Positions 17,797 to 26,454 of a stretch of 64,000 nucleotides of DNA are shown here, one piece after another; positions within the stretch are counted from its first letter, which is position 1, and each line of letters starts with the position of its first letter. The position numbers were made by a program, and so were the translations under genes. The notes under the pieces are model-generated. The model was not told where the DNA came from. It saw only the letters and a list, made by a program, of their open reading frames with translations, and searched no databases. This DNA comes from JAJRVM01 sp963700515 (GTDB lineage Bacteria > Planctomycetota > Planctomycetia > Pirellulales > Pirellulaceae). The stretch spans positions 310,001 through 374,000 of the forward strand of contig CAVOXY010000048.1 of assembly GCA_963700515.1 (NCBI GenBank). Reading direction: 5' to 3'.

Positions 17797-17932
17797 CTGA
17801 AGCCTCGGCGGCTTCAGCTAGCGAGCCAGTTCCCTCTGAAGCCTCGGCGGCTTCAGCTACGACAGTTCCCTCTGAAGCCTCGGCGGCTTCAGCTACGGCA
17901 GCTCCCTCTGAAGCCTCGGCGGCTTCAGCTAC
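17797..17932 (-). repeat. Second hairpin array (four copies, inverted relative to the first)
   Basis: Four hairpins at 17797-17817, 17836-17856, 17872-17892 and 17908-17928, each with a perfect 8-base stem (CTGAAGCC ... GGCTTCAG) and a 5-base loop. They are separated by about 15-base linkers ending GTTCCCT/GCTCCCT. Read on the minus strand, copies 2-4 begin GTAG, exactly as the first array does on the plus strand. Compared with the first array, the stem carries a paired C-G to G-C change, meaning the pairing is conserved, not just the sequence. Confidence 0.85.
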
Positions 17933-18080
17933 GCACCACGATTATGAGGGAGCGGCGGATGCATATCAACAGCGAAAAGCGAATGGACGCGGATCTCCCG
18001 ACGCATCGCATGGCAGTATACTCTAGAAGCCTTGCGGCATTGGCGACACGCAGTCCGGCAACCCCGATCTGACCGACTTC

Positions 18081-19586
18081 ATGAAGGGTCTCCACACCAT
18101 GCAATCCGTCATCCGAAATCAGCCGACTAGCGTCATGAGCCGCGATTTACTCGCCGCATCGTTTCTATCGAGCATCCTCTGTTGCACTGCCTGCGTTTCT
18201 TTCGCGGCTGGACCATCTCTTACCGACAACCCGGCACTGCTGGTCAAAGTGGACCCGCGTGTGGAGCTATTGAGTATCATTTTCCGACTGGCGGGAAACC
18301 CCGAGTACGCGCGAGGTCGAATCGAAAAATATACGACCGACGTTGAGAAGCATTTCGGGCCGCATCGTGATCACGAAGTGGTGCAGATGGTGCGCAAACT
18401 GCGGCAGACGCGAGGTGTCTCATACGATGCCGTCATGTGCCTGGCAATTCACCTCCAGGACGCCTTTACACTGGCCGAACGCGTGCCTTTGGAACCACGA
18501 CCGGGATCACTTGACCGGCGCTGGCAGATTCCCGAAACGCGGGAGTTTCTCACGGCGACACGCGATTTCGTCAAGCAGACGGCTTTTCGGGAATTCATCA
18601 CATCGCATCAGGCCCAGTACGAATCTGCCGAGAGCCGACTGCAGGTCATGCTGAAGGAGCGTGCACACCTCGAGTGGTTCGACCAGTTTTTCGGAGGCCG
18701 CCCTCAGGCACAGTTCACAGTCGCTATCGGGCTGCTCAACGGTGGCAACTGCTACGGACCTCACGTGCAACTCGCCGATGGACCGGAGGAACTGTACTGC
18801 ATACTCGGCGCATGGTCGACCGACAAGAATGGCGATCCACAATTTGACGAAAGCATGTTGGGCACCGTGATACATGAGTTCTGCCATTCGTACGCCAACG
18901 CGATCGTGGATCGCCACGAATCCGCCTTGAAGCCGGCGGGGGAAAAGATCTTCCCGCGCGTCCAGGCAGCCATGCAAAAACAGGCGTACGGGAATTGGAA
19001 GACCATGATGTACGAGTCATTAGTCCGCGCGTGTACCATCCGCTATACCCAAAGACACCAAGGCACCTTGGCCGCGATGAAACAGACCCTGGCAGATCAG
19101 CAGCGTCAGTTTCTTTGGATGGGCGAACTGGTGACGCTGCTGGGTACCTATGAAAAACAGCGTGATCAGTATCCAACGCTCGACGAGTTCGCCCCGCAAC
19201 TTGTCTCGTTCTTCGATCGGTATGCCGAGAAGTTGGCACACGTTCAGGCGGACATGGCCGCGAAGCGACCGCAGGTAGTATCCACCACGCCGGAGAGCGG
19301 GGCGACCAACGTCGATCCGGCGCTGGCGACCATTCAAGTCACCTTTGATCGACCGATGAAGGATCAATCCTGGTCGCTGGTCGGCGGCGGCCCCAATTTT
19401 CCCGAGATCACTGGCAAACCACACTACGACCCCACACGCAAGATCTGGTCCGTGCCGGTCCAACTCAAACCGAATTGGTCGTATGAATGCCGGCTGAACT
19501 CCGACCGATTCACCGGATTCCAAAGCGAGGACGGCACTGTCCTGACGCCGGTACGCCTGACGTTCAAAACGGCAGAAGGACGCTAA
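18081..19586 (+). CDS. Exported DUF4932-type metallopeptidase-like protein with Ig-like C terminus
   Basis: 501 residues. The start is uncertain among ATG 18081, 18099 and 18135; all precede one hydrophobic export signal (LLAASFLSSILCCTACVSFA). The central part (about 40-400) is like DUF4932, with a putative zinc site HEFCHSYAN (HExxH) around residue 270. Near the C terminus, residues about 400-498 form a bacterial Ig-like (SbsA/Big_5) domain: STTPESGATNVDPALATIQV, TFDRPMKDQSW and DGTVLTPVRLTF. The protein is probably periplasmic or surface-attached and proteolytic. Its substrate is unknown. Confidence 0.75.
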   Translation: MKGLHTMQSVIRNQPTSVMSRDLLAASFLSSILCCTACVSFAAGPSLTDNPALLVKVDPRVELLSIIFRLAGNPEYARGRIEKYTTDVEKHFGPHRDHEVVQMVRKLRQTRGVSYDAVMCLAIHLQDAFTLAERVPLEPRPGSLDRRWQIPETREFLTATRDFVKQTAFREFITSHQAQYESAESRLQVMLKERAHLEWFDQFFGGRPQAQFTVAIGLLNGGNCYGPHVQLADGPEELYCILGAWSTDKNGDPQFDESMLGTVIHEFCHSYANAIVDRHESALKPAGEKIFPRVQAAMQKQAYGNWKTMMYESLVRACTIRYTQRHQGTLAAMKQTLADQQRQFLWMGELVTLLGTYEKQRDQYPTLDEFAPQLVSFFDRYAEKLAHVQADMAAKRPQVVSTTPESGATNVDPALATIQVTFDRPMKDQSWSLVGGGPNFPEITGKPHYDPTRKIWSVPVQLKPNWSYECRLNSDRFTGFQSEDGTVLTPVRLTFKTAEGR

Positions 19587-19721
19587 ATGCTGCGCCGCCA
19601 TCCCTGGGGCGCAGCGTACCTGAGGCATGGAGTGAGTAGGTCTCGGGCCCGCGGAACCCCCGTGAAAATGAGCACGAGGGCACCCCCAAGGAACGGCTGT
19701 GCGGGAAGAATCGGGGCGAAT

Positions 19722-19735
19722 TTGAGCTGGGTCAA
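19722..19735 (+). promoter_or_regulatory. Possible FNR/DNR-type box upstream of ygbA
   Basis: TTGAGCTGGGTCAA matches the FNR/DNR consensus TTGAT-N4-ATCAA at 8 of 10 half-site positions and is itself a near-perfect inverted repeat (TTGAG / GTCAA). A weak -10-like TATTTC at 19760-19765 would place a transcription start near 19770, about 41 bases from the box centre, the usual class II activation spacing. The gene behind it encodes a protein of the NO/N2O-responsive YgbA family, so regulation by a Crp/Fnr-family NO sensor is plausible. Confidence 0.4.
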
Positions 19736-19786
19736 GGACTTCTGTGCTCCGATAGGCGATATTTCTAGTGTGCGAAGACTGGCACG

Positions 19787-20257
19787 ATGTTGAGAACCAT
19801 GACCATGTCAACAACTCGGGAAGTACAGACGATTCGAGCGATGATGGAGATTTACTGCCACGCTCACCATGCGTCGCACCACGGCCCGCTGTGCGAGGAG
19901 TGTCAGGCCTTGTTCGAGTATGCCCAGGCGCGGCTCGGAAAATGTCCCTTCGGGCCGGAAAAACCAGTCTGCTCGAATTGCCCCATTCACTGCTACCAGC
20001 CAGCCATGCGTGACCAGATTCGCGAAGTGATGCGGTACGCCGGACCGCGCATGACGTTGCGTCATCCGGTCCTGGCCCTGTCGCATCTGCTGCAAAAGAG
20101 CCGGCCAGTACCCGAGCGAGGCCGGCGAGGAGCAAAGGGCAAACCGGGAGCCCCAAACGCCAGTCAGAATTCGGCAGAGTCGCCCACCATCGAATTCGAC
20201 CAGGCCGAAACGAAAAGCATTGTGGATGGGACAGAGAACGTGGAAGGAAACAGCTGA
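19787..20257 (+). CDS. ygbA: YgbA family (nitrous oxide-stimulated promoter) protein
   Basis: 156 residues from ATG 19787 (ATG 19805 is an alternative). It has the family pattern: TIRAMMEIYCHAHH, then the Cys cluster CEECQALFEYAQARLGKCPF, KPVCSNCPIHCYQ and the helix MRDQIREVMRYAGPRM. The conserved Cys suggest a metal or Fe-S site. In enterobacteria the family is switched on by nitric oxide and aids recovery from nitrosative stress. The C-terminal 50 residues are a low-complexity extension. The next gene, a ferredoxin, starts 25 bases downstream, so the two probably form an operon. Confidence 0.8.
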   Translation: MLRTMTMSTTREVQTIRAMMEIYCHAHHASHHGPLCEECQALFEYAQARLGKCPFGPEKPVCSNCPIHCYQPAMRDQIREVMRYAGPRMTLRHPVLALSHLLQKSRPVPERGRRGAKGKPGAPNASQNSAESPTIEFDQAETKSIVDGTENVEGNS

Positions 20258-20281
20258 GGGAAAGCCCCGAGACGAGACACT

Positions 20282-21106
20282 ATGACGATTCGAGATATTG
20301 TCCAGATCGACGAAGAGAAATGTGATGGATGCGGCCTCTGCGTCCCCTCGTGCGAAGAAGGAGCGATTCAGATCATCGAGGGCAAAGCACGTGTCGTGTC
20401 CGACACTTACTGCGACGGGTTGGGAGCGTGCCTCGGTCACTGTCCGCGTGACGCCATCTCGGTCATCCAGCGTGAGGCTGCCCCATTTGACCTGCAGGCG
20501 GTGGCGGAGCACCAGGCTGCGGGCCGAGACGCAACATCCAGGACATCGCCCGGTTCAAGGAGTGGCTGCGAGGATACCATCTGCCCCGGCACGGCAGCCC
20601 TCAAACTCGAACCGGTTGCCGGTTCCGCTTCCCCACCGCCCGCCCCCGATTCCCCCACGAAGGAATTATCCGGGCTGGCCAACTGGCCTGTTCAATTGCA
20701 TCTGGTTTCGCCGCAGTCACCCCTGCTGCACCGAGCAGACCTCTTGTTAGTGGCGGACTGCGTGCCGCTGGCGTGCGCCGGTTTTCATGCCCGCTTTCTC
20801 GATGGTCGACCGGTCGTCATTGGCTGTCCCAAGTTAGACGACTGCCAGGCCTACGTCAGCAAGCTGGCAGCGATTCTCCAGCACGCTCAAATCCAAAGCA
20901 TCTCTGTGGTGCACATGGAAGTCCCTTGCTGCACCGCACTGCTGCGCGTGGTAGAGGCAGCTATGCAGATGTCAGGAACGCGAGTTCCAGTGTCGGACAC
21001 GGTAGTGACGAGGCGAGGCGAAGTCATCGACGAAAGTCGCGGGCGGACGTTGCCTGGACGAGCTAACCAAAGCGTTAGTGCGGTGAGTCAGCTGCCGATT
21101 CTGTAA
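20282..21106 (+). CDS. Two-cluster 4Fe-4S ferredoxin-type protein with C-terminal domain
   Basis: 274 residues. The N-terminal 65 residues carry two 4Fe-4S motifs: CDGCGLCVPSCEEGAIQI and CDGLGACLGHCPRDAI. A variable linker (about 70-125) is followed by a C-terminal domain (about 130-240) with CVPLACAGFHARFLDGRPVV, GCPKLDDCQAYVSKLAAIL and HMEVPCC, whose Cys could hold another cluster. Ferredoxins of this build occur beside hybrid-cluster proteins and YgbA in other bacteria. It may supply electrons for nitric oxide or hydroxylamine detoxification; no hcp gene is in the window. Confidence 0.8.
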   Translation: MTIRDIVQIDEEKCDGCGLCVPSCEEGAIQIIEGKARVVSDTYCDGLGACLGHCPRDAISVIQREAAPFDLQAVAEHQAAGRDATSRTSPGSRSGCEDTICPGTAALKLEPVAGSASPPPAPDSPTKELSGLANWPVQLHLVSPQSPLLHRADLLLVADCVPLACAGFHARFLDGRPVVIGCPKLDDCQAYVSKLAAILQHAQIQSISVVHMEVPCCTALLRVVEAAMQMSGTRVPVSDTVVTRRGEVIDESRGRTLPGRANQSVSAVSQLPIL

Positions 21107-21706
21107 ATGTGATGCAGCGTGTTTTCGTTCCCTCAATTCGGCGGATGTACGTGACACCACGTGTGACGACGGGACAAAGCGTCCCCAGGGTGCGCCCGCA
21201 GCGCGGCGACCCTTGGGCTGGGTTGTGCCACCACTGCGTGGTGGAACCTGGTGGTGACCGCGTCTTTCAAGAGCCGCAGGCGAGGATGCGTTGCGCCACG
21301 GCCTCCACCAGCTTCGTCCTCGCCTGCGGCTGCGAGTTCAACGAAGATTTCCTGCTCTGCGACTTACACCCCCGGCCGCAATTGCCTGTTAGTCGCCCTT
21401 GACCGGATTCGAGAAAAACAGGATATAAGCACGCCGTTGGCAGGCACGCCGAAGCAACGAGAGCGGAGCGGTTCTTCCCCCGTCTGGCCACTCCCGCAGG
21501 CAGTCGCTGGAAATCTGGTCAATAAAAGAGAATTGGGAAATGTGCGCCCCCTTCATAATCGCTAAGTCGATCCCTATTCTTTTTCTTTCTGAACACGTGT
21601 TTCTGTGGAAGTAAGCACCGTGCCGTAGTCGTGTTCTCCCTCACTCTACTTTGGATCGTGCCTCCGACGCCGTACCCTCGGGTCTCTTGTCGGGAAGGAA
21701 TCCTCT
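21107..21706. other. Intergenic region with three hairpins
   Basis: 600 bases without a supported gene. Three inverted repeats in a row: an imperfect CCCAGGGTGCGCC / GGCGACCCTTGGG (about 21184-21218), CCACCAC-TGC-GTGGTGG (about 21227-21243), and a long stem of 15 pairs, GCCGCAGGCGAGGAT with its complement CGTCCTCGCCTGCGGC (about 21273-21332), loop about 30 bases. None is followed by a T run, so intrinsic termination is unproven; they may be repeat elements or RNA-stabilising structures after the ferredoxin gene. Confidence 0.55.
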
Positions 21707-23140
21707 TTGTCCACTATCACCGTTCGTTATAGTTCCACTGCGGAAGCGAAGTTGCCGCGTGTGAACACCAAGCCGCCCCCGCGCGATCCGACGCTGCTGC
21801 GCCGCGATTTGCGGGCCAGCCTGGGTGACGGAATCGGCTGGGGAGGCATGGTTGGATTCGGTGAAACTTATCTGCCCGCTTTTGCCTTGGCCGTCGGTTT
21901 GGGTGAGTTGACGGCGGGACTAGTAGCCAGCGTTCCGCTGCTGGCTGGCGGTATCATGCAGACGGTCACCCCTGCCGGCATTCGGCTGCTGAAATCACAC
22001 AAACGGTGGGTACTCTGCTGCGCCACAGTTCAAGGGCTGTCGTTTCTGCCCCTGCTGCTGGCAGCTTTGCGGGGTTGGATATCCGCAGCCGGTCTGTTGC
22101 TGGTTGTGGCCGTTTATTGGGGTTCCGGTCTGGCTACCGGTCCAGCCTGGAACACTTGGATGGGAACGCTGGTTCCCACCGGTCTTCGGCCTGGGTATTT
22201 TGCGTTTCGTACCCGCGTCTCACAGGCGGCCGTGTTTATCGGCTTCCTGGCAGGCGGCTTGCTGCTCCAGTTCTCTGCAGCGCACGATTGGCTGTTGCAC
22301 GCGTTTGCCGCCATCTTCGCCGTGGCCTGCTTGTCCCGCATCGTGTCGGTCTGGATGCTGTCGCAGCAGAGCGAGCCGGTTCCCATCCCAAAGAACATGC
22401 GGAACCTGCCGTGGCGGGAAAGCTGGCAACGTCTGCGGAGTCACAGCGGCGGGCAGCTACTGGTTTACCTGGTGGCCGTCCAGGCGGCAGTGCAGTTTTC
22501 CGGCCCCTACTTCACCCCGTTCATGTTCCGGAAACTCGAGTTCTCCTACGGAGCGTATGTCACCCTGATATCCGTAGCCTATCTGGCGAAAGTCGTGGCC
22601 TTACCCTTGTGTGGCCGCATCGCACACCGTGTGGGCGCACGACGGTTGCTCTGGATCGGAGCCGTGGGGATTATCCCGCTGAGCGGCGGTTGGATCCTGT
22701 CTCAGAATATCGTGTGGCTACTACTCATTCAGGTACTCGGCGGCGTCGCCTGGGGGGCGTACGAACTGGCGTTCTTCCTACTGTTCTTTGAGTCAATCAA
22801 GGAAGAGGAACGGACGAGCATGCTGACGCTCTACAACCTGCTCAACACGGCCGCCTGGGTATCTGGCGCCTTGGCGGGGGGTCTGCTGTTGGCGGCCTGC
22901 GGTACCAGCTTCCATGCCTATCTGCTCATTTTCGGCCTCTCGTCCCTCGGGCGTCTGGCCGCCCTCCCCCTGTTGGCACGCGTTGCTCCGCAGGATGTCG
23001 AGGTCAATCTGATCGGGGTGCGGACCGTCGCCGTACGTCCCAATGCCGCCTCCCTCGACGCTCCCATCCTCCCCAGTCTGCCGGACCAGGCACACGCGGA
23101 AATCGGTTGCGACCCCCCAACACTCAGTACCCCCGCGTGA
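21707..23140 (+). CDS. MFS transporter
   Basis: 477 residues, starting at TTG 21707 with GGAAGGAA upstream. About twelve hydrophobic segments cover residues 45-430, after a basic, soluble N terminus of 35 residues (RDPTLLRRDLRASLGDGI). Typical features: LSFLPLLLAALRGW, WMGTLVPTGLRPGYFAFRTR (cytoplasmic loop with R/G residues, MFS-like) and EEERTSMLTLYNLLNTAAW. Substrate unknown; the family exports or imports small molecules using the proton gradient. The C-terminal tail of about 45 residues is hydrophilic. Stands alone between two repeat-rich gaps. Confidence 0.8.
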   Translation: MSTITVRYSSTAEAKLPRVNTKPPPRDPTLLRRDLRASLGDGIGWGGMVGFGETYLPAFALAVGLGELTAGLVASVPLLAGGIMQTVTPAGIRLLKSHKRWVLCCATVQGLSFLPLLLAALRGWISAAGLLLVVAVYWGSGLATGPAWNTWMGTLVPTGLRPGYFAFRTRVSQAAVFIGFLAGGLLLQFSAAHDWLLHAFAAIFAVACLSRIVSVWMLSQQSEPVPIPKNMRNLPWRESWQRLRSHSGGQLLVYLVAVQAAVQFSGPYFTPFMFRKLEFSYGAYVTLISVAYLAKVVALPLCGRIAHRVGARRLLWIGAVGIIPLSGGWILSQNIVWLLLIQVLGGVAWGAYELAFFLLFFESIKEEERTSMLTLYNLLNTAAWVSGALAGGLLLAACGTSFHAYLLIFGLSSLGRLAALPLLARVAPQDVEVNLIGVRTVAVRPNAASLDAPILPSLPDQAHAEIGCDPPTLSTPA

Positions 23141-23823
23141 CGCCGGATGCCTGCAAACCGGTCTTGGGCGATCGGCAAGATTTGCCTTACCCCTGGGAGA
23201 TGTTCACTTGCCAGTCGCGTCAGCCTCAACTCGGCGCCAGTGCTGCCGCTGCGGTGGCGAGGGATGTAACGGACTTTCCTTCGGGTGGCGAGACTTCCCC
23301 GCGAACGAATGCGGAATGCGGAGTGCGGAATGCGGAGTGACGAAGATGGAATTGCCGGCGGGATGCCAACGACGGTGTGTCCATAGACGACCATTGAGGT
23401 CAGTTTCAGCCACCCCGGTTTCGTGAACGTCCGGGCGACCGATCTGTTGCGACAATGGGCCACTTCCCCTGGTGGCGCAGATTAAACGCCAACGTGGCTC
23501 CTTGGCACACGGCGATGGCAAGCAAGTCCGCCTTGGTTGTCACATTCCACATTCGGCATTCCCGATTCGTTTTCAAGAGGGCGTGAACGTCTCTCTTGGC
23601 GGGCAGCCCAACCGGGAGCCAACAGGGTTGTCACTTGGCCTGGCTGGCAATTCCTGCCATGAAGAACCCGGAAGAGCCAAATGATCTATTCGCCCCATTC
23701 ACCCTCTTTCTCGTCAGAACCAAGATGCCATTCGATGACGAGACACGATCACGACGGGCGAGCGAGTAACACAGTAACAAGTAACAAGTAACCAATGACC
23801 AATGACCAATAACAGATCTTCTG
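23141..23823. repeat. Intergenic region with a facing pair of GAATGCGG tags and an ATTGGTC array
   Basis: 683 bases with no supported gene. Tag copies at 23303-23339 (GCGAACGAATGCGGAATGCGG...) and, inverted, at 23540-23571 (ATTCGGCATTCCCGATTCG...) enclose about 200 bases. At 23766-23813 a run of AAGTAACAAGTAACCAATGA-type heptamers ends 10 bases from the stop of the permease gene. These are members of the dispersed modular repeats of this window. Confidence 0.7.
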
Positions 23824-25314
23824 CTACTTCCCGAGCGACCCAGCCACGTCGGTGCGATAGGCAGCCAGGGCGGGCAGAAAACCGACGATGACCGCCAGGA
23901 TCAGCAGGGATGGGATCAAGAGCAGCTCGGACGATACGGTCAGCCAGCGGATATCGGCGGCACCACCCAACAGCTGGTAGAGGTCGATGTTCGGAGCGAA
24001 GTCGAGGAAGCCGACGGAAACGCCGGTACGCCGTTCGATGATGGGGCTGGCAAGCCAGTTCAATCCGTGTCCCATGATCCATCCAAGAGCTCCGCCTCCC
24101 AGGGCCAGGATGATCGACTCGACCAACACGATCGACAAGACGGCGGAGCGCGATGCGCCGAGCGCTCGCATGACCGCGATCTCGTGTCGCCGTCCCGCCA
24201 TGGAATTGTAGATACTCACCAGAATACTGACGCCCGACACGATACAGATCATGGCGGTGAGGACCAACAGGATCAGCTGGACCGGTTTGACGAACACTTC
24301 GAACAACGTGAAGATCTCCAGCACGGGAAGCACGACCTGAGCTTTGTCCCCCTCGTTGATGGCATTCTGCAGTAATGGAGCAACAAGATTACTCGACGTT
24401 CGCACCAGCACCGCGGTCACTTCTCGCTGTTCGACCGGGAGCGCTTTCAATTTGAGTTGATCCTGCGGGTCGGACGAGATTTTGGCCGGTTCCGGTTCTT
24501 CGTTCAGGATCGCCGTGGGCGGCTCAACCGAATCAGCGCTTTGCTCACTGGCGGATGTCCCAATCAATCGTTTCTCGTTCAGCGGCTTGGCATGTCCCTT
24601 CATCAGGAAGAAACCTTCCATGTTCACGAAAGTCGCTCGATCGTTGGGGGTCCCGGAAGGGGCCAGAATCCCCACGACGGTGAACTTGTGTCCGTGCCCC
24701 ATTCCTTCTGGATCACCGTGAGTGGTGGAGATGTGATCGCCGAGTTTCACGTTCATATCGCGGGCCACCGTCGCTCCCACAATCGCTTCGAAGAACCCAT
24801 TCTCTTCGCTGCGACGCTGGAAATTGCGTCCCTGAGCGAACTCGTACTGCCGGTCCCCCGTCGGACCGAACCGCAGCTTTTCGAACATGTCAGGAGTTGT
24901 TCCAATGACGCGAAACTGTCCGAAGTAATCACCGAGGCAGAGCGGGATGGCGATCTGCGTGTACGGTGCAAATTCGCCTTCACGGCTTTCTTGCGGCACG
25001 CGCAGCGCGTTCTGCAGCTCGATGTCGCGCTGTTGCTGAGAAAGGAACTCCATGTAGAAATCGTACGGGATGTTCTCGATCGGCTGGCTGAGATAGTAGA
25101 CCGAGTTGAGCGTCAGTTGCAGCTTGCCCCCTTTGGCACCGACGATCAAGTTGTATCCCAAGTTGGCATTGTTCTGGAACGACTCCTGAATGACACCGTG
25201 GATCGACAGCACGGCCACGACCAGCATCACTCCCAACGCCATCGAAAACGCGGTGAGCGACGATGCCAGACCCCGTTGCTGGATGCTACGCCAGGCAATC
25301 TTCCACATGCTCAT
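23824..25314 (-). CDS. ABC transporter permease (MacB/FtsX family)
   Basis: 496 residues. The N-terminal helix (about 10-35: RGLASSLTAFSMALGVMLVV) is followed by a large periplasmic domain (MacB_PCD, about 40-330). Three C-terminal helices (about 345-370, 395-420, 460-485) carry the FtsX pattern, including SIYNSMAGRRHEIAVMRALG, a motif typical of the coupling loop that contacts the ATPase. An insertion with Asp/Glu/Pro lies around residue 260-280. Such permeases move lipoproteins, peptides or antibiotics. No ATPase is encoded on either side within the window, so the partner is distant. Confidence 0.85.
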   Translation of the reverse strand: MSMWKIAWRSIQQRGLASSLTAFSMALGVMLVVAVLSIHGVIQESFQNNANLGYNLIVGAKGGKLQLTLNSVYYLSQPIENIPYDFYMEFLSQQQRDIELQNALRVPQESREGEFAPYTQIAIPLCLGDYFGQFRVIGTTPDMFEKLRFGPTGDRQYEFAQGRNFQRRSEENGFFEAIVGATVARDMNVKLGDHISTTHGDPEGMGHGHKFTVVGILAPSGTPNDRATFVNMEGFFLMKGHAKPLNEKRLIGTSASEQSADSVEPPTAILNEEPEPAKISSDPQDQLKLKALPVEQREVTAVLVRTSSNLVAPLLQNAINEGDKAQVVLPVLEIFTLFEVFVKPVQLILLVLTAMICIVSGVSILVSIYNSMAGRRHEIAVMRALGASRSAVLSIVLVESIILALGGGALGWIMGHGLNWLASPIIERRTGVSVGFLDFAPNIDLYQLLGGAADIRWLTVSSELLLIPSLLILAVIVGFLPALAAYRTDVAGSLGK

Positions 25315-25389
25315 GATCCGGCTCCCCAGCGACTGCGCACAATGCCGTATCGAGGTTGCCGTAGCAGGAGAAACTCGAACGGTATCACG

Positions 25390-25622
25390 ATTGGGTCATT
25401 GGTCATTGGTCATTGGTCACTTGTCACTGGTCACTGGTCATTGGTCATTGGTCATTGGTCGTTTCGGCGGCTTTGTTCCGCACTCCGCACTGCGCATTCC
25501 CGATTCGTTCAGAATGGCTGCCAGGGGCTACAGGCTTGAGCACCTCACTACTCACTACTCACTACTCACTCACTCACTACTCACTACTCACTCCTCACCT
25601 CACTACTCACTCCTCACTACTC
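25390..25622 (-). repeat. Composite repeat: ATTGGTC array + GAATGCGG tag + CACTACT tract
   Basis: Three modules in order on the plus strand: an ATTGGTC/ACTGGTC heptamer array (25390-25461), the tag CCGCACTGCGCATTCCCGAT (25477-25510), and a linker (GGCTACAGGCTTGAG) leading into a CACTACT/CACTCCT tract (25540-25622) that runs into the stop of the minus-strand lipoprotein gene (25617). Seen from that gene, the order after its stop is pentamer/heptamer tract, linker, tag, array. The same order recurs at 28187, 29560 and 47035. Confidence 0.8.
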
Positions 25623-26174
25623 CGGTCGCACGAAGAGCTCACTGGCTTGCACGACGAGCGTACCGAGTTTGTCGAGGGTGGCGTGGCCGCGCACGACCAC
25701 GGTCTGCCCGTCGGACAGTCCCAACAGTTTCCGAGCGTCGATGGGAGGCACGTTGCCGCTCTCGTCCACGACTTCGACCAGCGCGATGCCGGAGAGTTCC
25801 TTTTTTGTTTTTGCTTTACAGAAGGGGCAGTTGTCAGCATCGTGCTTCGGCGCACCGTCGGGGTCGCTCTCATCATGGTGCAACGACAAATCGGCGACCA
25901 TGAAGGCAGCACGATCCGGATCCCAAGTCGGATGACTCAATCCGTCAATGCGTCCCACCAGAACGATGTCTTCCTGCCCCCCTGACTGCTCGAGCGATTC
26001 GCGCAGTTGGATCACATCCTGGGGCTCTGCCGGCTCCTCTTGGAGCCGGAACTGCCCGCCTGACTCCCGCCAAGCGTTCTGTTGGTCGGTGGCCCCCCTG
26101 CCACATCCGGACAAGCAGACACCCGCTACCAGAGCCACACATAGCCAGACCATCGTGCCAATCAGTCGTTTCAT
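25617..26174 (-). CDS. Lipoprotein with C-terminal OB-fold-like domain
   Basis: 185 residues from ATG 26174, chosen because it starts a lipoprotein signal (MKRLIGTMVWLCVALVAGVC, lipobox ending SGC). The remainder has an N-terminal region of low complexity, a segment with a Cys pair (ADNCPFCKAKTKKEL) that could bind metal, and a C-terminal beta-rich part (DARKLLGLSDGQTVVVRGHA, then TLVVQASELFV) like exported OB-fold domains. It may be linked functionally to the permease downstream (303 bases away), since both are minus-strand and envelope-located, but this is inference. Confidence 0.75.
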   Translation of the reverse strand: MKRLIGTMVWLCVALVAGVCLSGCGRGATDQQNAWRESGGQFRLQEEPAEPQDVIQLRESLEQSGGQEDIVLVGRIDGLSHPTWDPDRAAFMVADLSLHHDESDPDGAPKHDADNCPFCKAKTKKELSGIALVEVVDESGNVPPIDARKLLGLSDGQTVVVRGHATLDKLGTLVVQASELFVRPE

Positions 26175-26454
26175 CGCTGCACCCAATATTCTCAGGATCT
26201 GGGTCGACCGAAGATTGCCCATCCGGCCAAGCCGCGGCGGTGCGTTACGGCCTTCCTGCGATACGCAGCTGGCAGCCGCTCGGTTCGCCTTACGGCAGTT
26301 CCGTGCCTAGTCTCCGTGCCCCATCTACCAGGGTCTGCCGCGTGGGCAACTTGATGTCATCGTCTTGGATCTGCTAACGTAGTGCAAGGTCCCGCTCGCA
26401 ACGGTTTTTCACCCGTTTCGAATCCACACCCCACTCAGTTGCAGGAGTCCCCCA

